Assembly (NCBI RefSeq): GCF_027587195.1
Contig: NZ_JAPDDP010000026.1
Coordinates: 1-64,000, forward strand
DNA length: 64,000 bases
Source: Solirubrobacter phytolaccae
Lineage (GTDB): Bacteria > Actinomycetota > Thermoleophilia > Solirubrobacterales > Solirubrobacteraceae
Direction: 5' to 3'
The notes under the pieces are model-generated. The model did not search any database. It saw only the letters and a program-made list of their open reading frames with translations, and had not been told where the DNA came from. The position numbers were made by a program, and so were the translations under genes. Each line of letters begins with the position of its first letter. Within the stretch, counting starts at the first letter, position 1. Below are positions 33,660 to 42,101 of this stretch, in pieces.

Positions 33660-34031
33660 TCAGATTCTAAGAACTGCTCTGCCGCGGCGGACGAGCTTGC
33701 TGCCGTCCTGCACCGCTTCGCAGTCGAAGACGGCCTCGCCGTCCCCCTGCGACTTGAGCTTGCTGGTGATCGTGATGTCCTGCTCGGGCACGCCCATGCC
33801 GCGGAACTGGACACTCAGCGACTTGAGCGCGAGCGGGCCCCCGACGACGTCCGTCTGGGCGCGCGCGACCTGGGCCATCGTCCACAGGCCGTGGAGGATC
33901 TTCGACGGCAGGTCGACCGACCGGGCGAACTCGTCGTCCAGGTGGATCGGGTTGAAGTCGCCCGAGGCGCCCGCGTAGTGGTACGTCGTGTACCGGTCGG
34001 GCGTGACCGTCACCTCACGAAGTTCGTCCAT
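33660..34031 (-). CDS. MaoC/HadB-like (R)-hydroxyacyl dehydratase subunit
   Basis: A 123-residue hot-dog fold. The hydratase-2 motif YAGASGDFNPIHLDDEFA (about 19-36) holds the catalytic Asp and His, as in mycobacterial HadB. ATG overlaps the preceding HadA-like gene by 22 bases. The two halves together should form a heterodimer that dehydrates 3-hydroxyacyl-ACP in type II fatty-acid synthesis. Confidence 0.87.
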   Translation of the reverse strand: MDELREVTVTPDRYTTYHYAGASGDFNPIHLDDEFARSVDLPSKILHGLWTMAQVARAQTDVVGGPLALKSLSVQFRGMGVPEQDITITSKLKSQGDGEAVFDCEAVQDGSKLVRRGRAVLRI

Positions 34032-34414
34032 GTCCCCTCGCAGACGAGCTCTCCGCGCTGATTCGTCGAGCGCGAGCTGAACGTGTAGACCTTGATCTCA
34101 CCGCGTTTGGCCTCGTCGACGAACGACGCCTCCGTGGTGATCTCGTCGCCGGCGACGACCGGCAGGTGCCAGGTGAAGTCCTGCGCGCCGTGGACCAGGC
34201 GGGAGAAGTCGATCCCGATCTGGGGGTCCAGGACGGCGGGACCCATCGCGCGCCACTTGTAGACGGCAGCGAACATCGGCGGCGCCACGACGTCCTCGTA
34301 GCCGGCCTCGCGGGCGGCCGCGACGTCGTGGCAGAGCGGCGACTGCTCGCCGATCGACGCCGCGTACTCGCGGATCTTCTCCCGCCCCACCAGATACGTG
34401 TCGCTGTGGCTCAA
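34010..34414 (-). CDS. HadA-like dehydratase subunit (FAS1-DH type hot dog)
   Basis: A 134-residue hot-dog protein matching the non-catalytic HadA/HadC half: [17 protein letters not shown] at the start, then [18 protein letters not shown] and the late hot-dog strand [19 protein letters not shown]. It lacks the Asp/His hydratase motif found in its partner, as expected for the substrate-holding subunit. The start is TTG overlapping the lepA stop as TTGA. Presence of separate A and B halves is an Actinobacteria-type trait. Confidence 0.85.
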   Translation of the reverse strand: MSHSDTYLVGREKIREYAASIGEQSPLCHDVAAAREAGYEDVVAPPMFAAVYKWRAMGPAVLDPQIGIDFSRLVHGAQDFTWHLPVVAGDEITTEASFVDEAKRGEIKVYTFSSRSTNQRGELVCEGTWTNFVR

Positions 34415-36219
34415 TTGTCGTCCGCCAGCTCGAGCACGGCCAGGAACGCCTCCTGCGGCACCTCGATGCGCCCGACCTGCTTCATGCGCTTCTTGCCTTC
34501 CTTCTGGCGCTCGAGCAGCTTGCGCTTACGCGAGATGTCACCGCCGTAGCACTTGGCCGTGACGTCCTTGCGGAAGGCCTTGACCGTCTCGCGGGCGATG
34601 ATCTTCGCGCCGACGGCGGCCTGGATCGGCACGTCGTACTGCTGGCGCGGGATCCGCTTGCGGAGCCGCTCGGTCATCTGCTTGCCCTGCTCGTAGGCCT
34701 TGTCGCGGTGGACGACCATGCTCAGCGCGTCCACGGCGTCGCCGCCGAGCAGCACGTCGAGCTTGACGAGGTTGGAGGGCCGCAAGCCGATCGGCTCGTA
34801 GTCCAGCGACGCGTAGCCCTTCGTGCGCGTCTTGAGCTGGTCGAAGAAGTCCAGGACGACCTCCGCGAGCGGCAGGTCGTACGTGAGCTGCACGCGGTCC
34901 GAGCTCAGGTAGTGCATGCCCGAGTGATTGCCGCGCCGGTCCTGGCACAGCTCCATGATCTGGCCGATGTACTCCTTCGGCGTCAGGATCGAGGCGCGGA
35001 TGTAGGGCTCGCGGACCTCGGCGATGCGCGCCGGGTCGGGCATGTCCGTCGGGTTGTGGACAGGGATCACGTTCCCGTCCGTGAGCGTGATCTCGAACTC
35101 CACCGACGGCATCGTCGCCATCAGCTCGAGGTCGTACTCGCGCTCCAGGCGCTCACGCACGATGTCCATGTGCAGGAGGCCGAGGAAGCCGCAGCGGAAG
35201 CCGAAGCCGAGCGCGTCGGAGGTCTCCGGCTCCCAGCTCAGCGCCGCGTCGTTCAACGTCAACTTCTCGAGCGCGTCGCGCAGCTCGGGGTAGTCGTCGT
35301 TGTTCATCGGGAACAGGCCGCAGAACACCATCGGCTTGACGTCCCGGTAGCCGGGGAGCGCCTCGCTGGCCTGGTTGTGCTTGATCGTCAGCGTCTCACC
35401 GACGGCGAGCTGCGTGACGTCCTTGATGCCGGTGATCAGGTAGCCGACCTCGCCGGGACCGAGCTGCTTGGCCGGCAGCTGGGCGGGCGTGAAGAACCCG
35501 ATGTCGTCGATCTCGGCCTGCGTGTTCGTCTGCAGGCCGAGGATCGTCTCGCCCTTCTTGAACGTGCCGTCGACCACGCGGATGTAGGCGATCACGCCGC
35601 GGTACTGGTCGTACTCGGAGTCGAAGATCAGCGCGCGCGGCGGCGCGTCCGGGTCTCCGGAGGGCGGCGGGACGCGCTGCACGATCTGCTCGAGCACGTC
35701 CAGGACGCCCTCGCCGGTCTTCGCGCTGATCCGGCGCACCTGCTCGGGGTCCTCACCGATCAGCTCCGCGATCTCCTCCCCCACCCGCTCGGGCTCGGCA
35801 CCCGGCAGGTCGACCTTGTTCATGGTCGGGATGAGCTCCAGGCCCGCGTCGATCGCCAGGTACGTGTTGGCGACGGTCTGCGCCTCCACGCCCTGGGAGG
35901 CGTCGACGACCAGCAGCGCGCCCTCGCACGCGGCCAGCGAACGCGACACCTCGTAGGTGAAGTCCACGTGGCCGGGCGTGTCGATCAGGTGGAACTGGTA
36001 GGTCTCACCGTCCTGCGCCGTGTAGAAGACGCGCACGGCCTGCGCCTTGATCGTGATGCCGCGCTCGCGCTCCAGATCCATGGAGTCGAGCAGCTGGGCA
36101 CGCATCGCCCGAGGGTCGACGGTCTGGGTGAGCTCGAGGATCCGATCCGCCAGCGTCGACTTGCCATGGTCGATGTGGGCGATGATCGAGAAGTTGCGGA
36201 TATGCGACTGGTCGGCCAA
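34411..36219 (-). CDS. lepA: elongation factor 4 (LepA)
   Basis: A 602-residue ribosome-associated GTPase involved in 30S biogenesis and translation under stress. G1 AHIDHGKST is at 14-22, G3 DTPGH follows, and G4 is NKVD. The LepA-specific C-terminal domain ends in [17 protein letters not shown]. The start is TTG 36217-36219 with AAGGGA four bases upstream; the frame is open for another 72 codons but that part lies inside murJ antisense-free coding and has no homology. It lies 13 bases after the murJ stop. Confidence 0.95.
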   Translation of the reverse strand: MADQSHIRNFSIIAHIDHGKSTLADRILELTQTVDPRAMRAQLLDSMDLERERGITIKAQAVRVFYTAQDGETYQFHLIDTPGHVDFTYEVSRSLAACEGALLVVDASQGVEAQTVANTYLAIDAGLELIPTMNKVDLPGAEPERVGEEIAELIGEDPEQVRRISAKTGEGVLDVLEQIVQRVPPPSGDPDAPPRALIFDSEYDQYRGVIAYIRVVDGTFKKGETILGLQTNTQAEIDDIGFFTPAQLPAKQLGPGEVGYLITGIKDVTQLAVGETLTIKHNQASEALPGYRDVKPMVFCGLFPMNNDDYPELRDALEKLTLNDAALSWEPETSDALGFGFRCGFLGLLHMDIVRERLEREYDLELMATMPSVEFEITLTDGNVIPVHNPTDMPDPARIAEVREPYIRASILTPKEYIGQIMELCQDRRGNHSGMHYLSSDRVQLTYDLPLAEVVLDFFDQLKTRTKGYASLDYEPIGLRPSNLVKLDVLLGGDAVDALSMVVHRDKAYEQGKQMTERLRKRIPRQQYDVPIQAAVGAKIIARETVKAFRKDVTAKCYGGDISRKRKLLERQKEGKKRMKQVGRIEVPQEAFLAVLELADDN

Positions 36220-36223
36220 TTCG

Positions 36224-36229
36224 TCCCTT
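36224..36229 (-). promoter_or_regulatory. ribosome binding site fixing the lepA TTG start
   Basis: AAGGGA on the minus strand four bases before TTG 36217-36219, placed between the murJ stop and lepA. No ATG or GTG is available near the conserved N-terminus [15 protein letters not shown]. Confidence 0.6.
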
Positions 36230-36232
36230 AGG

Positions 36233-37828
36233 TTACGAGCGTTTGCGCAGTCGCCGTGCGAAAAGGTCGAGGATTTGCCGTGCCTCCGGAATTCGGAGCC
36301 CCAGCACGACCGCGGCGTAGGCCGCCGAGCCCGCCCCGAGAGCCACGAAAACGCTGACCGCCCGGGCGAGCAACGCGGTGCCGAGCAGCGCGTCCAGCCC
36401 GGCCCAGACGCCGTAGGCCACCGCGGCCAGCGCACCCGCGGCGACGAGCATCTTCGCGATCGCGACGAGCGTCTCCCGTGTCTCGAACCCGCCCAGCGCG
36501 CGCCGCAGCAGGAACGCCTCGGCGAGCACGAGCGCCGCGTTGGAGGCGATCGTGCCGAGCACGATGCCCGCGATCCCGAACGGCTTGGACAGCAGGTAGG
36601 AGCCGACCGCGTTGATGGCGAGTGAGCCGACGGCGAGCTTGGTCGGCGTCGTCGGCTGCTGCAGCGAGAAGAACCCGCGCGTGAGCATCAGGACGAAGCC
36701 GCTGAACGGGAGGCTGAACGCGAACCAGAACAGCGCGTCGGCGGTGAGCCGGGTCGATTCGGCGTCCCACTCCCCGCGCTGGAAGACGAGCTGGACGATC
36801 GGCTCGGCGAGCACCGCCATCGCCGCGCCCGCGGGGATCAGCAGCAGCGCGATCTGGCGCAGGCCGGTGCCGATCGTCGCGCGCAGGCCCGCGAAGTCGT
36901 TGCGGGCGGCGAGGCGGGCGAGCTGCGGGAACAGCACGGTCGCGACCGCGACGGAGAACATCCCCTGCGGGAGCATGTAGATGCGGAAGGCGGCGTCGAT
37001 CGCGCGCGGCACCTCGTCGGAGACGCCGGAGCCGATGACCGTGTTCAGCAGCAGGTTGATGTTGATCAGGCCGAGGCCGATCGACACCGGCAGCATCAGC
37101 ATCAGCACGCGCTTGACGCGCTCGTCACCGCGCCGCGGGAGCCGGATGTGGCCGATCGGGAAGCCCATCCGTCGCAGCGTCGGGAGCATCATCAGCAGCT
37201 GGACGAGCGTGCCGGCGACGACGCCGATCGCGTACGCGTAGAGCTTGTCGTCGCCGTCGAACAGCGGCGCCAGCCCGACCATCCCGGCGATGATCACGAC
37301 GTTCCAGACCAGCGGCGCGATCGCGGGGATCGTGAAGTGGTCGTGGACGTTGAGGATCCCCGTCACGAGCCCGGTCAACCCGAGCAGCACGACGATCGGG
37401 AACAGCACCTGGCTGAGCCCGATCGCCAGCGTGTCCAGCGCGGGCGTGAACTCGTCCCCCGTGAACAGCGGGATCAGCCACGGGGCGATCACGATGAACA
37501 CCAGCGAGATCAACGTCAACGCGACGAGCATCAGCCCCGCCAACGCGCCCGCGAGCTCGATCGCCTCCTTGCGCTTCTTCTGCTCGAGCAGCTCGGAGAA
37601 GACCGGCACGAACGCGCTGGAGAGCGCCGCGTCCGCCACCAGCGCGCGGATCAGGTTCGGGATCTGGAACGCGAGCGTGAACGCCGAGGCGGCGCCCGCC
37701 GTGCCGAAGTACGCGGCCGCGACGACCTCGCGGATGAGCCCGGCAACGCGCGAAAGACCCGTCGCAGCTGAGAAGATCAGCGTGTTGATCGCCGTGCGGC
37801 GGGCGTGTGAGGTGGGCTGAGATGCCAA
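36233..37828 (-). CDS. murJ: lipid II flippase MurJ (MviN family)
   Basis: A 531-residue polytopic membrane protein of the MOP superfamily with about 14 helices, which flips the peptidoglycan precursor lipid II. N-terminal [20 protein letters not shown] carries the family Thr/Ser-Arg pattern. [19 protein letters not shown] and [14 protein letters not shown] (helix 9-10 loop) are further MurJ marks. The start is TTG 37826-37828 with no strong ribosome site. It lacks the large cytosolic kinase-like extension of mycobacterial MviN. First gene of the murJ-lepA-had-hrcA-dnaJ-prmA run. Confidence 0.93.
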   Translation of the reverse strand: MASQPTSHARRTAINTLIFSAATGLSRVAGLIREVVAAAYFGTAGAASAFTLAFQIPNLIRALVADAALSSAFVPVFSELLEQKKRKEAIELAGALAGLMLVALTLISLVFIVIAPWLIPLFTGDEFTPALDTLAIGLSQVLFPIVVLLGLTGLVTGILNVHDHFTIPAIAPLVWNVVIIAGMVGLAPLFDGDDKLYAYAIGVVAGTLVQLLMMLPTLRRMGFPIGHIRLPRRGDERVKRVLMLMLPVSIGLGLININLLLNTVIGSGVSDEVPRAIDAAFRIYMLPQGMFSVAVATVLFPQLARLAARNDFAGLRATIGTGLRQIALLLIPAGAAMAVLAEPIVQLVFQRGEWDAESTRLTADALFWFAFSLPFSGFVLMLTRGFFSLQQPTTPTKLAVGSLAINAVGSYLLSKPFGIAGIVLGTIASNAALVLAEAFLLRRALGGFETRETLVAIAKMLVAAGALAAVAYGVWAGLDALLGTALLARAVSVFVALGAGSAAYAAVVLGLRIPEARQILDLFARRLRKRS

Positions 37829-37839
37829 GACCGGCGCGC

Positions 37840-37845
37840 TATAGT
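37840..37845 (+). promoter_or_regulatory. possible -10 element for rpsT
   Basis: TATAGT stands out in GC-rich DNA 36 bases before the rpsT ATG. No convincing -35 (TTGACA-like) is visible 17 bases upstream, where murJ begins on the other strand. Confidence 0.35.
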
Positions 37846-37881
37846 ACGCGGCCGCTGCGGTCCTTCCGCGGCCTTTTCACC

Positions 37882-38151
37882 ATGGCCAACATCAAGTCAC
37901 AGATCAAGCGGAACAACCGCTCCGAGCGCGAACGCGTCGAGAACCGCCAATACACGTCTGCGATCAAGACGTACTTCCGGCGCCTCGAGACCGCCGTGAC
38001 CGAAGGTAACGATGACACCGCGGGTACCGAGCACCGCAAGCTCATCTCGCTGATCGACAAGGCCGTCAAGCGCGGCGCCCTGCACGCCAACACCGGCGCT
38101 CGCAAGAAGGCGCGTGCCGACCGGCTGCGCAACACCGTCACCGCCGCGTAA
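37882..38151 (+). CDS. rpsT: 30S ribosomal protein bS20
   Basis: An 89-residue basic helical-hairpin protein that binds 16S rRNA. Conserved start MANIKSQIKRNNRSERERVENR and the end GALHANTGARKKARADRL fit bS20. ATG 37882 is the family start; the frame is open upstream but has no homology. A textbook intrinsic terminator follows at 38181-38206, so it is monocistronic. Confidence 0.97.
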   Translation: MANIKSQIKRNNRSERERVENRQYTSAIKTYFRRLETAVTEGNDDTAGTEHRKLISLIDKAVKRGALHANTGARKKARADRLRNTVTAA

Positions 38152-38180
38152 CGCACCTTCGCGATCTTCCTCGCCGTTCA

Positions 38181-38206
38181 AGGCGCCGGCAAGCCGGCGC
38201 CTTTTT
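38181..38206 (+). terminator. intrinsic terminator after rpsT
   Basis: Stem AGGCGCCGG (38181-38189) and CCGGCGCCT (38194-38202) with loop CAAG, followed by TTTTTCGTTT. It lies 30 bases after the rpsT stop and only 7 bases before the next start codon. Confidence 0.9.
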
Positions 38207-38212
38207 CGTTTA

Positions 38213-38683
38213 ATGGGCTCGATGCCGCCCGTGCTCACGATCGTGGACGTCGGTCCGCGCCCGGCCGACGTGATCGCCGCGATCGACGTGGTCACGGACG
38301 TCGGCCCGCGCCGGGCCGCGGAGCTCGTCGAGTGGCTCCCTGCGTTCGTCGGTCGCGGGCTGCACGCCGCGCTGGCGGAGGTCCTGCGTGAGGAGCTCCA
38401 GCGTGCGGGAGCGATCGTCGAGCTGCGCGAGCCGCCGCCTCCGGCGCCCGTCGTGCCGTCCGCGGCGCCGACGGGCGAGTCCACGGTGAAGCTCGTCGAC
38501 GCGGGCGAGGACCGGCTCCGGGTGATCAAGCGCGTGTGCACGGCGACCGGCCTCACGCTGCGTGAGGCCAAGGAGCTCGTCGACGCGGCGCCGACCGTCG
38601 TCGCGTCCGGGTTGAGTACGGAGCGGGCGGCAGCGCTCCGGCACGAGCTCGAGTCGGCCGGGGCGCGGGTCGAAGCCGCCTAG
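38213..38683 (+). CDS. protein with two L7/L12 C-terminal-like domains
   Basis: Encodes 156 residues. The second half (about 95-156, LRVIKRVCTATGLTLREAKELVDAAP) has the bL12 C-terminal fold signature that contacts translation GTPases. The first half (about 5-70: DVGPRPADVIAAIDVVTDVGPRRAAELVEWLP) looks like a diverged copy of the same fold. A Pro-rich linker (EPPPPAPVVPSAAP) joins them. There is no L12 N-terminal dimerisation domain. ATG 38213 or 38222 is possible. It starts right after the rpsT terminator and is followed after 9 bases by a related gene. Function unknown. Confidence 0.75.
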   Translation: MGSMPPVLTIVDVGPRPADVIAAIDVVTDVGPRRAAELVEWLPAFVGRGLHAALAEVLREELQRAGAIVELREPPPPAPVVPSAAPTGESTVKLVDAGEDRLRVIKRVCTATGLTLREAKELVDAAPTVVASGLSTERAAALRHELESAGARVEAA

Positions 38684-38692
38684 GATCGAGCC

Positions 38693-39043
38693 ATGAGCTT
38701 CCTCCGCCGCCTGCTGGGGCGCGATCACGCCGACGACACCATCGGGGAGAACGGTCTGCCCTTGGCCCCGCGTGTCCCGCCACGGGTGGAGACGACACGG
38801 ACGGCGACCGCTCCGCCCGCCCCGACCACGCCGACCGCCGGCGGCGGATCCGTCTTCCTCGCCGAGGTCGGCCCGAAGAAGATCGCGGTGATCAAGGTGG
38901 TCCGCGAGGCCAGCGGGCTCGGGCTCAGGGAGGCCAAGGACCTCGTCGAGTCGGCGCCGACGCTGATCGTGTCGGGACTGAGCCCGGAAGCGGCGGCGGC
39001 GCTCCGGCGCGACCTCGAGTCGGCCGGAGCGCGGGTCGGTTAG
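38693..39043 (+). CDS. L7/L12 C-terminal-domain protein
   Basis: A 116-residue protein. A basic/hydrophobic N-terminal start ([12 protein letters not shown]) and a Pro/Thr linker lead to one complete L12-type C-terminal domain (about 53-116: [36 protein letters not shown]). The lysines of the bL12 factor-binding surface (KKIAVIK) are conserved. The N-terminus differs from ribosomal L12, so it is not expected to sit on the stalk through L10. It follows its paralogue by 9 bases. Role unknown. Confidence 0.75.
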   Translation: MSFLRRLLGRDHADDTIGENGLPLAPRVPPRVETTRTATAPPAPTTPTAGGGSVFLAEVGPKKIAVIKVVREASGLGLREAKDLVESAPTLIVSGLSPEAAAALRRDLESAGARVG

Positions 39044-39046
39044 CCC

Positions 39047-41002
39047 CTAGGCGGCGCGCTTCTTCTTCGCCGGCGCCGCGGCCACTTCCGTGGGCGGCAG
39101 CGGCTCGTCCTGGGCGGAGAGCGGCTGCAGGCCGGCGGCGAGCTTCTCGTCGGCGCGGATCACGTGCATCACGGCGTTGATCAGCGCGAGGTGCGTGAAC
39201 GCCTGCGGGAAGTTGCCGAGGTGGCGGCCGCTGCGCGGGTCGATCTCCTCCGCGTACAGGTGCAGCGGGGACGCGTAGCCGAGCAGCTTCTGGCACAGGT
39301 CGCGCGCCAGGTGGTGCTCGCCGATCTCGCTCAGGGCGCTCACGAGCCAGAACGAGCAGATCGTGAACGTGCCCTCCTCGCCCTGGAGGCCGTCGTCGGT
39401 CTCCTCGACCTTGTAGCGCAGCACGAGCCCGTCGATCGTCAGGTCGTTGGCGATCGCCATCACCGTCTTGCGCACGCGCTCGTCCGTCGGCGGCAGGAAG
39501 CGCACGAGCGGGATCAGCAGCGCGCTCGCGTCCAGCGCCTCGGTGTCGTAGTGCTGGGTGAAGACGCCGTCCTTGCAGCCATGCTCGAGGATGTCGGCCT
39601 TGATCTCGTCGGCCTTCGCGCGCCAGATCTCGGACTGCTCGTGGTTCTCGCGCAGCGTCGCGAGGCGGGCGCCACGGTCGCACGCGACCCAGCACATGAC
39701 CTTCGAGGACACGAAGTGCTTGTCCTCGCCGCGCACCTCCCAGATGCCGCGGTCGGGCTTCTGCCAGTTCTCGATCGCGGCCTCGACCAGGCTCTTGATC
39801 AGCGGCCAGCGGCGCTCGGGCAGGTGGTCGCGGGACTTGGCGTGCAGGAAGATCGAGTCCAGCATCGTGCCCCACACGTCGTGCTGGCGCTGGTTGTAGG
39901 CGCCGTTGCCGATGCGGACAGGGCGGGCGTTGTCGTAGCCGCTGAGGTGGTCGAGCGTCTCCTCGATCAGCTCACGCTCGCCCTGGATGCCGTACATGAC
40001 CTGCAGGTCGTCGGCCTGTGCCGCGTCCTGCATGAAGTAGAAGTAGTCGTTGGCCTCCCACTCGAAGCCGAGCGAGTGCAGGCCCCAGAGCATGAAGGTG
40101 CTGTCGCGGACCCAGCTGTAGCGGTAGTCCCAGTTGCGCTCGCCACCCGGGGTCTCGGGGAGGCTCGTGGTCGCGGCGGCGATCATCGCGCCCGTCGGCG
40201 AGTAGCTCAGGCCCTTCAGCGTGAGGGCGCTGCGCTGGAGGTACTGGCGCCACGGATGATCCGGGAACGTGCCGTGCGCGAGCCACTGGTGCCAGTAGTC
40301 GGCGGTGTTGACCAGGCGCTCGTAGGCCTCGTCGTACGTCTTCGGGCCGGGGTGCTCCGAGAACGCCAGCGAGACGAACGCGGTCTCCCCCGCCTTCAGG
40401 GTGCTGACCGCTCGCACGCGCGAGCCCTCGAAGCCGACGCGCAGGTCGGTCGTCAGGTGCAGCTTGGTGCCCCAGCCCTCGGCGGTCGCGACCGCCTCGT
40501 GGTAGCCCTCACCCGCGTACTCCCACTGCGCGTAGCGGCGGCCGTAGTCGAAGATCGGGTCGCACTCCATCTGGACCTCGACCGAGCCGTTCACGCAACG
40601 CATCGTGCGCAGGAGCACGTGGTCGGCGTCGTAGTCCGTGGGGGCGCGCCGGTGCGTCGTGGAGCGCTCCTCCTTGTCGTGCCACGGGCCGATCAGCAGC
40701 ACGTCGCGGACGATCAGCCAGCCGCGGTCGGTGCCCCAGGTGGTCTCCAGGATCATCGTGCCCGGCAGGTAGCGCCGGGCGGCGGGGACCATCGTGTCCG
40801 CCGGGCCGAGCCGGAACGTGCCGGCGTCGCGGTCCAGGACCGCGCCGAACACGCTCGGACCGTCATGGCGGGGCAGGCACAGCCACTCGATCGCGCCGGA
40901 CGGCGCCACCAGGGCGTTCGTCTCGCAGTCCGAGAGGAAGCCGTAGTCCGCGATCGGCGGGAAGGGGGAAGAGAGCGGAGGGTTCGCGTTGTCCAGCGAC
41001 AT
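39047..41002 (-). CDS. GH15 glucoamylase/trehalase-like glycosidase
   Basis: A 651-residue cytosolic protein (no signal peptide). The N-terminal beta-sandwich starts ADYGFLSDCETNALVAPSG, typical of bacterial GH15 proteins. The (alpha/alpha)6 barrel carries NWDYRYSWVRD (sugar-binding), GIWEVRG with the likely acid Glu, and EEGTFTICSFWLV with the likely base Glu. Members hydrolyse alpha-glucosides, including trehalose in actinobacteria; trehalose or glycogen-derived glucans are plausible substrates. A Lys-rich tail AKKKRAA ends the protein. The stop is 3 bases from the convergent L12-like gene. Confidence 0.88.
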   Translation of the reverse strand: MSLDNANPPLSSPFPPIADYGFLSDCETNALVAPSGAIEWLCLPRHDGPSVFGAVLDRDAGTFRLGPADTMVPAARRYLPGTMILETTWGTDRGWLIVRDVLLIGPWHDKEERSTTHRRAPTDYDADHVLLRTMRCVNGSVEVQMECDPIFDYGRRYAQWEYAGEGYHEAVATAEGWGTKLHLTTDLRVGFEGSRVRAVSTLKAGETAFVSLAFSEHPGPKTYDEAYERLVNTADYWHQWLAHGTFPDHPWRQYLQRSALTLKGLSYSPTGAMIAAATTSLPETPGGERNWDYRYSWVRDSTFMLWGLHSLGFEWEANDYFYFMQDAAQADDLQVMYGIQGERELIEETLDHLSGYDNARPVRIGNGAYNQRQHDVWGTMLDSIFLHAKSRDHLPERRWPLIKSLVEAAIENWQKPDRGIWEVRGEDKHFVSSKVMCWVACDRGARLATLRENHEQSEIWRAKADEIKADILEHGCKDGVFTQHYDTEALDASALLIPLVRFLPPTDERVRKTVMAIANDLTIDGLVLRYKVEETDDGLQGEEGTFTICSFWLVSALSEIGEHHLARDLCQKLLGYASPLHLYAEEIDPRSGRHLGNFPQAFTHLALINAVMHVIRADEKLAAGLQPLSAQDEPLPPTEVAAAPAKKKRAA

Positions 41003-41027
41003 TGCCGCTGGATGCTAGGGAGTTCGC

Positions 41028-42005
41028 TCAGGCGGCGGCAGCGAGGACGGCGCGGATGGCGACCGTGTCCTCATTGAGCCCGCCGCCCAGGTGCCCGCGC
41101 GTCGCGGCCTCGAGGTCGGCCATCGCCGCAAGCGCTTGGCGCAGCGACTCGAGATCCCGCGCCCCGACGTCCTTGATGAACTTGTCGGCGGCGCGCGGCG
41201 GCATCCGCAGCGTGCGCTTGACCTGCGCGGGCGCCTGCCCCGCGTGCAACGCTTCTGCCACGGTGACCGCGTCGCGCAGCCGGCGGACCATGTTGTAGAT
41301 GAGGCCCGTGACCCGCTCACCCTGCTGGCGCAGCTCGAGCAGCAGCTCCAGCGACGCCTGCTTGTCGCCCGCGACGAGCGCGTCGGCGAGGCTCCAGACC
41401 TTCTTCTCGGAGGACGTCGCACAGGAGTCGATGACCTCCTCCGGCCCGATGTAGGCCCCCGGCCCGTGCTCGAGCGCGAGCTTCTCCAGCTCGCGCATCA
41501 GCCGCTGCTGGCGCTCCCCGACCTGCGCGACGAGCGCTTTGGCGCCCTCCCGGTCCAGGTCGATCTTCAGGCCCTTGGCCTGTGCCTCCAGCCACTTCGG
41601 CAGATCCCAGGCCTTGACGTTGTTCTCGGCCGCGATCTGCCCTTCGACCTTCTTGACGGCGTCGTGCAGCTTGTCCGGCGCCTTGTAGCGGCCCTCTTCG
41701 CGGGCGAAGAACGCGACCGTCAGCGTCTCGGGATCGGCCGACTTGAGCGCGGTGGCGACACCGGTGACCTCGGCGTCCTTCCAGCGCTCGACGCCGTCGG
41801 CGATCACGAACCGCCGGCCCATCGCGAACGTCATCGTCGAGATCGCGATCTCCAGCGCCGCGGGCGTGCACTGGTCGCCCTCGTAGACCTCGACACCGGC
41901 CGTGCCCGCCGACTCCTCGGCCATCGCGCGTAGACGGGCGCGCCGCTCGGCGATCCGACCGTGGTCGTCGCCGTGGATGAGGTACGCGGCGCGGAAAGCA
42001 GGCAC
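41028..42005 (-). CDS. holA: DNA polymerase III subunit delta
   Basis: A 325-residue clamp-loader subunit that opens the beta sliding clamp. The N-terminal AAA+-like fold starts AYLIHGDDHGRIAERRARL. The helical segments EVIDSCATSSEKKVWSLADAL and LIYNMVRRLRDAVTVAEAL match the family middle and C-terminal parts. GTG 42003-42005 is preferred; the frame is open 25 codons further but has no homology there. Divergent from the beta-propeller gene with 96 bases between starts. Confidence 0.88.
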   Translation of the reverse strand: MPAFRAAYLIHGDDHGRIAERRARLRAMAEESAGTAGVEVYEGDQCTPAALEIAISTMTFAMGRRFVIADGVERWKDAEVTGVATALKSADPETLTVAFFAREEGRYKAPDKLHDAVKKVEGQIAAENNVKAWDLPKWLEAQAKGLKIDLDREGAKALVAQVGERQQRLMRELEKLALEHGPGAYIGPEEVIDSCATSSEKKVWSLADALVAGDKQASLELLLELRQQGERVTGLIYNMVRRLRDAVTVAEALHAGQAPAQVKRTLRMPPRAADKFIKDVGARDLESLRQALAAMADLEAATRGHLGGGLNEDTVAIRAVLAAAA

Positions 42006-42091
42006 GCGGAGCGAGTCTATCCCCGTAACTGGACGGCAACCTCCCGGTTTTGGCGCATTGGAACTCTCATGGCGTTCCAATCCACAGGATC

Positions 42092-42097
42092 AGGAGG
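42092..42097 (+). promoter_or_regulatory. ribosome binding site deciding the propeller-protein start
   Basis: AGGAGG four bases before GTG 42102. An upstream in-frame ATG at 42069 has no such site and would spoil the signal peptide. Confidence 0.65.
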
Positions 42098-42101
42098 ATC
42101 T

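Noticed and set aside
32651-37828. CIRCE operator for HrcA near hrcA-dnaJ or murJ
   Set aside because: No TTAGCACTC-N9-GAGTGCTAA-like sequence is seen upstream of these genes.
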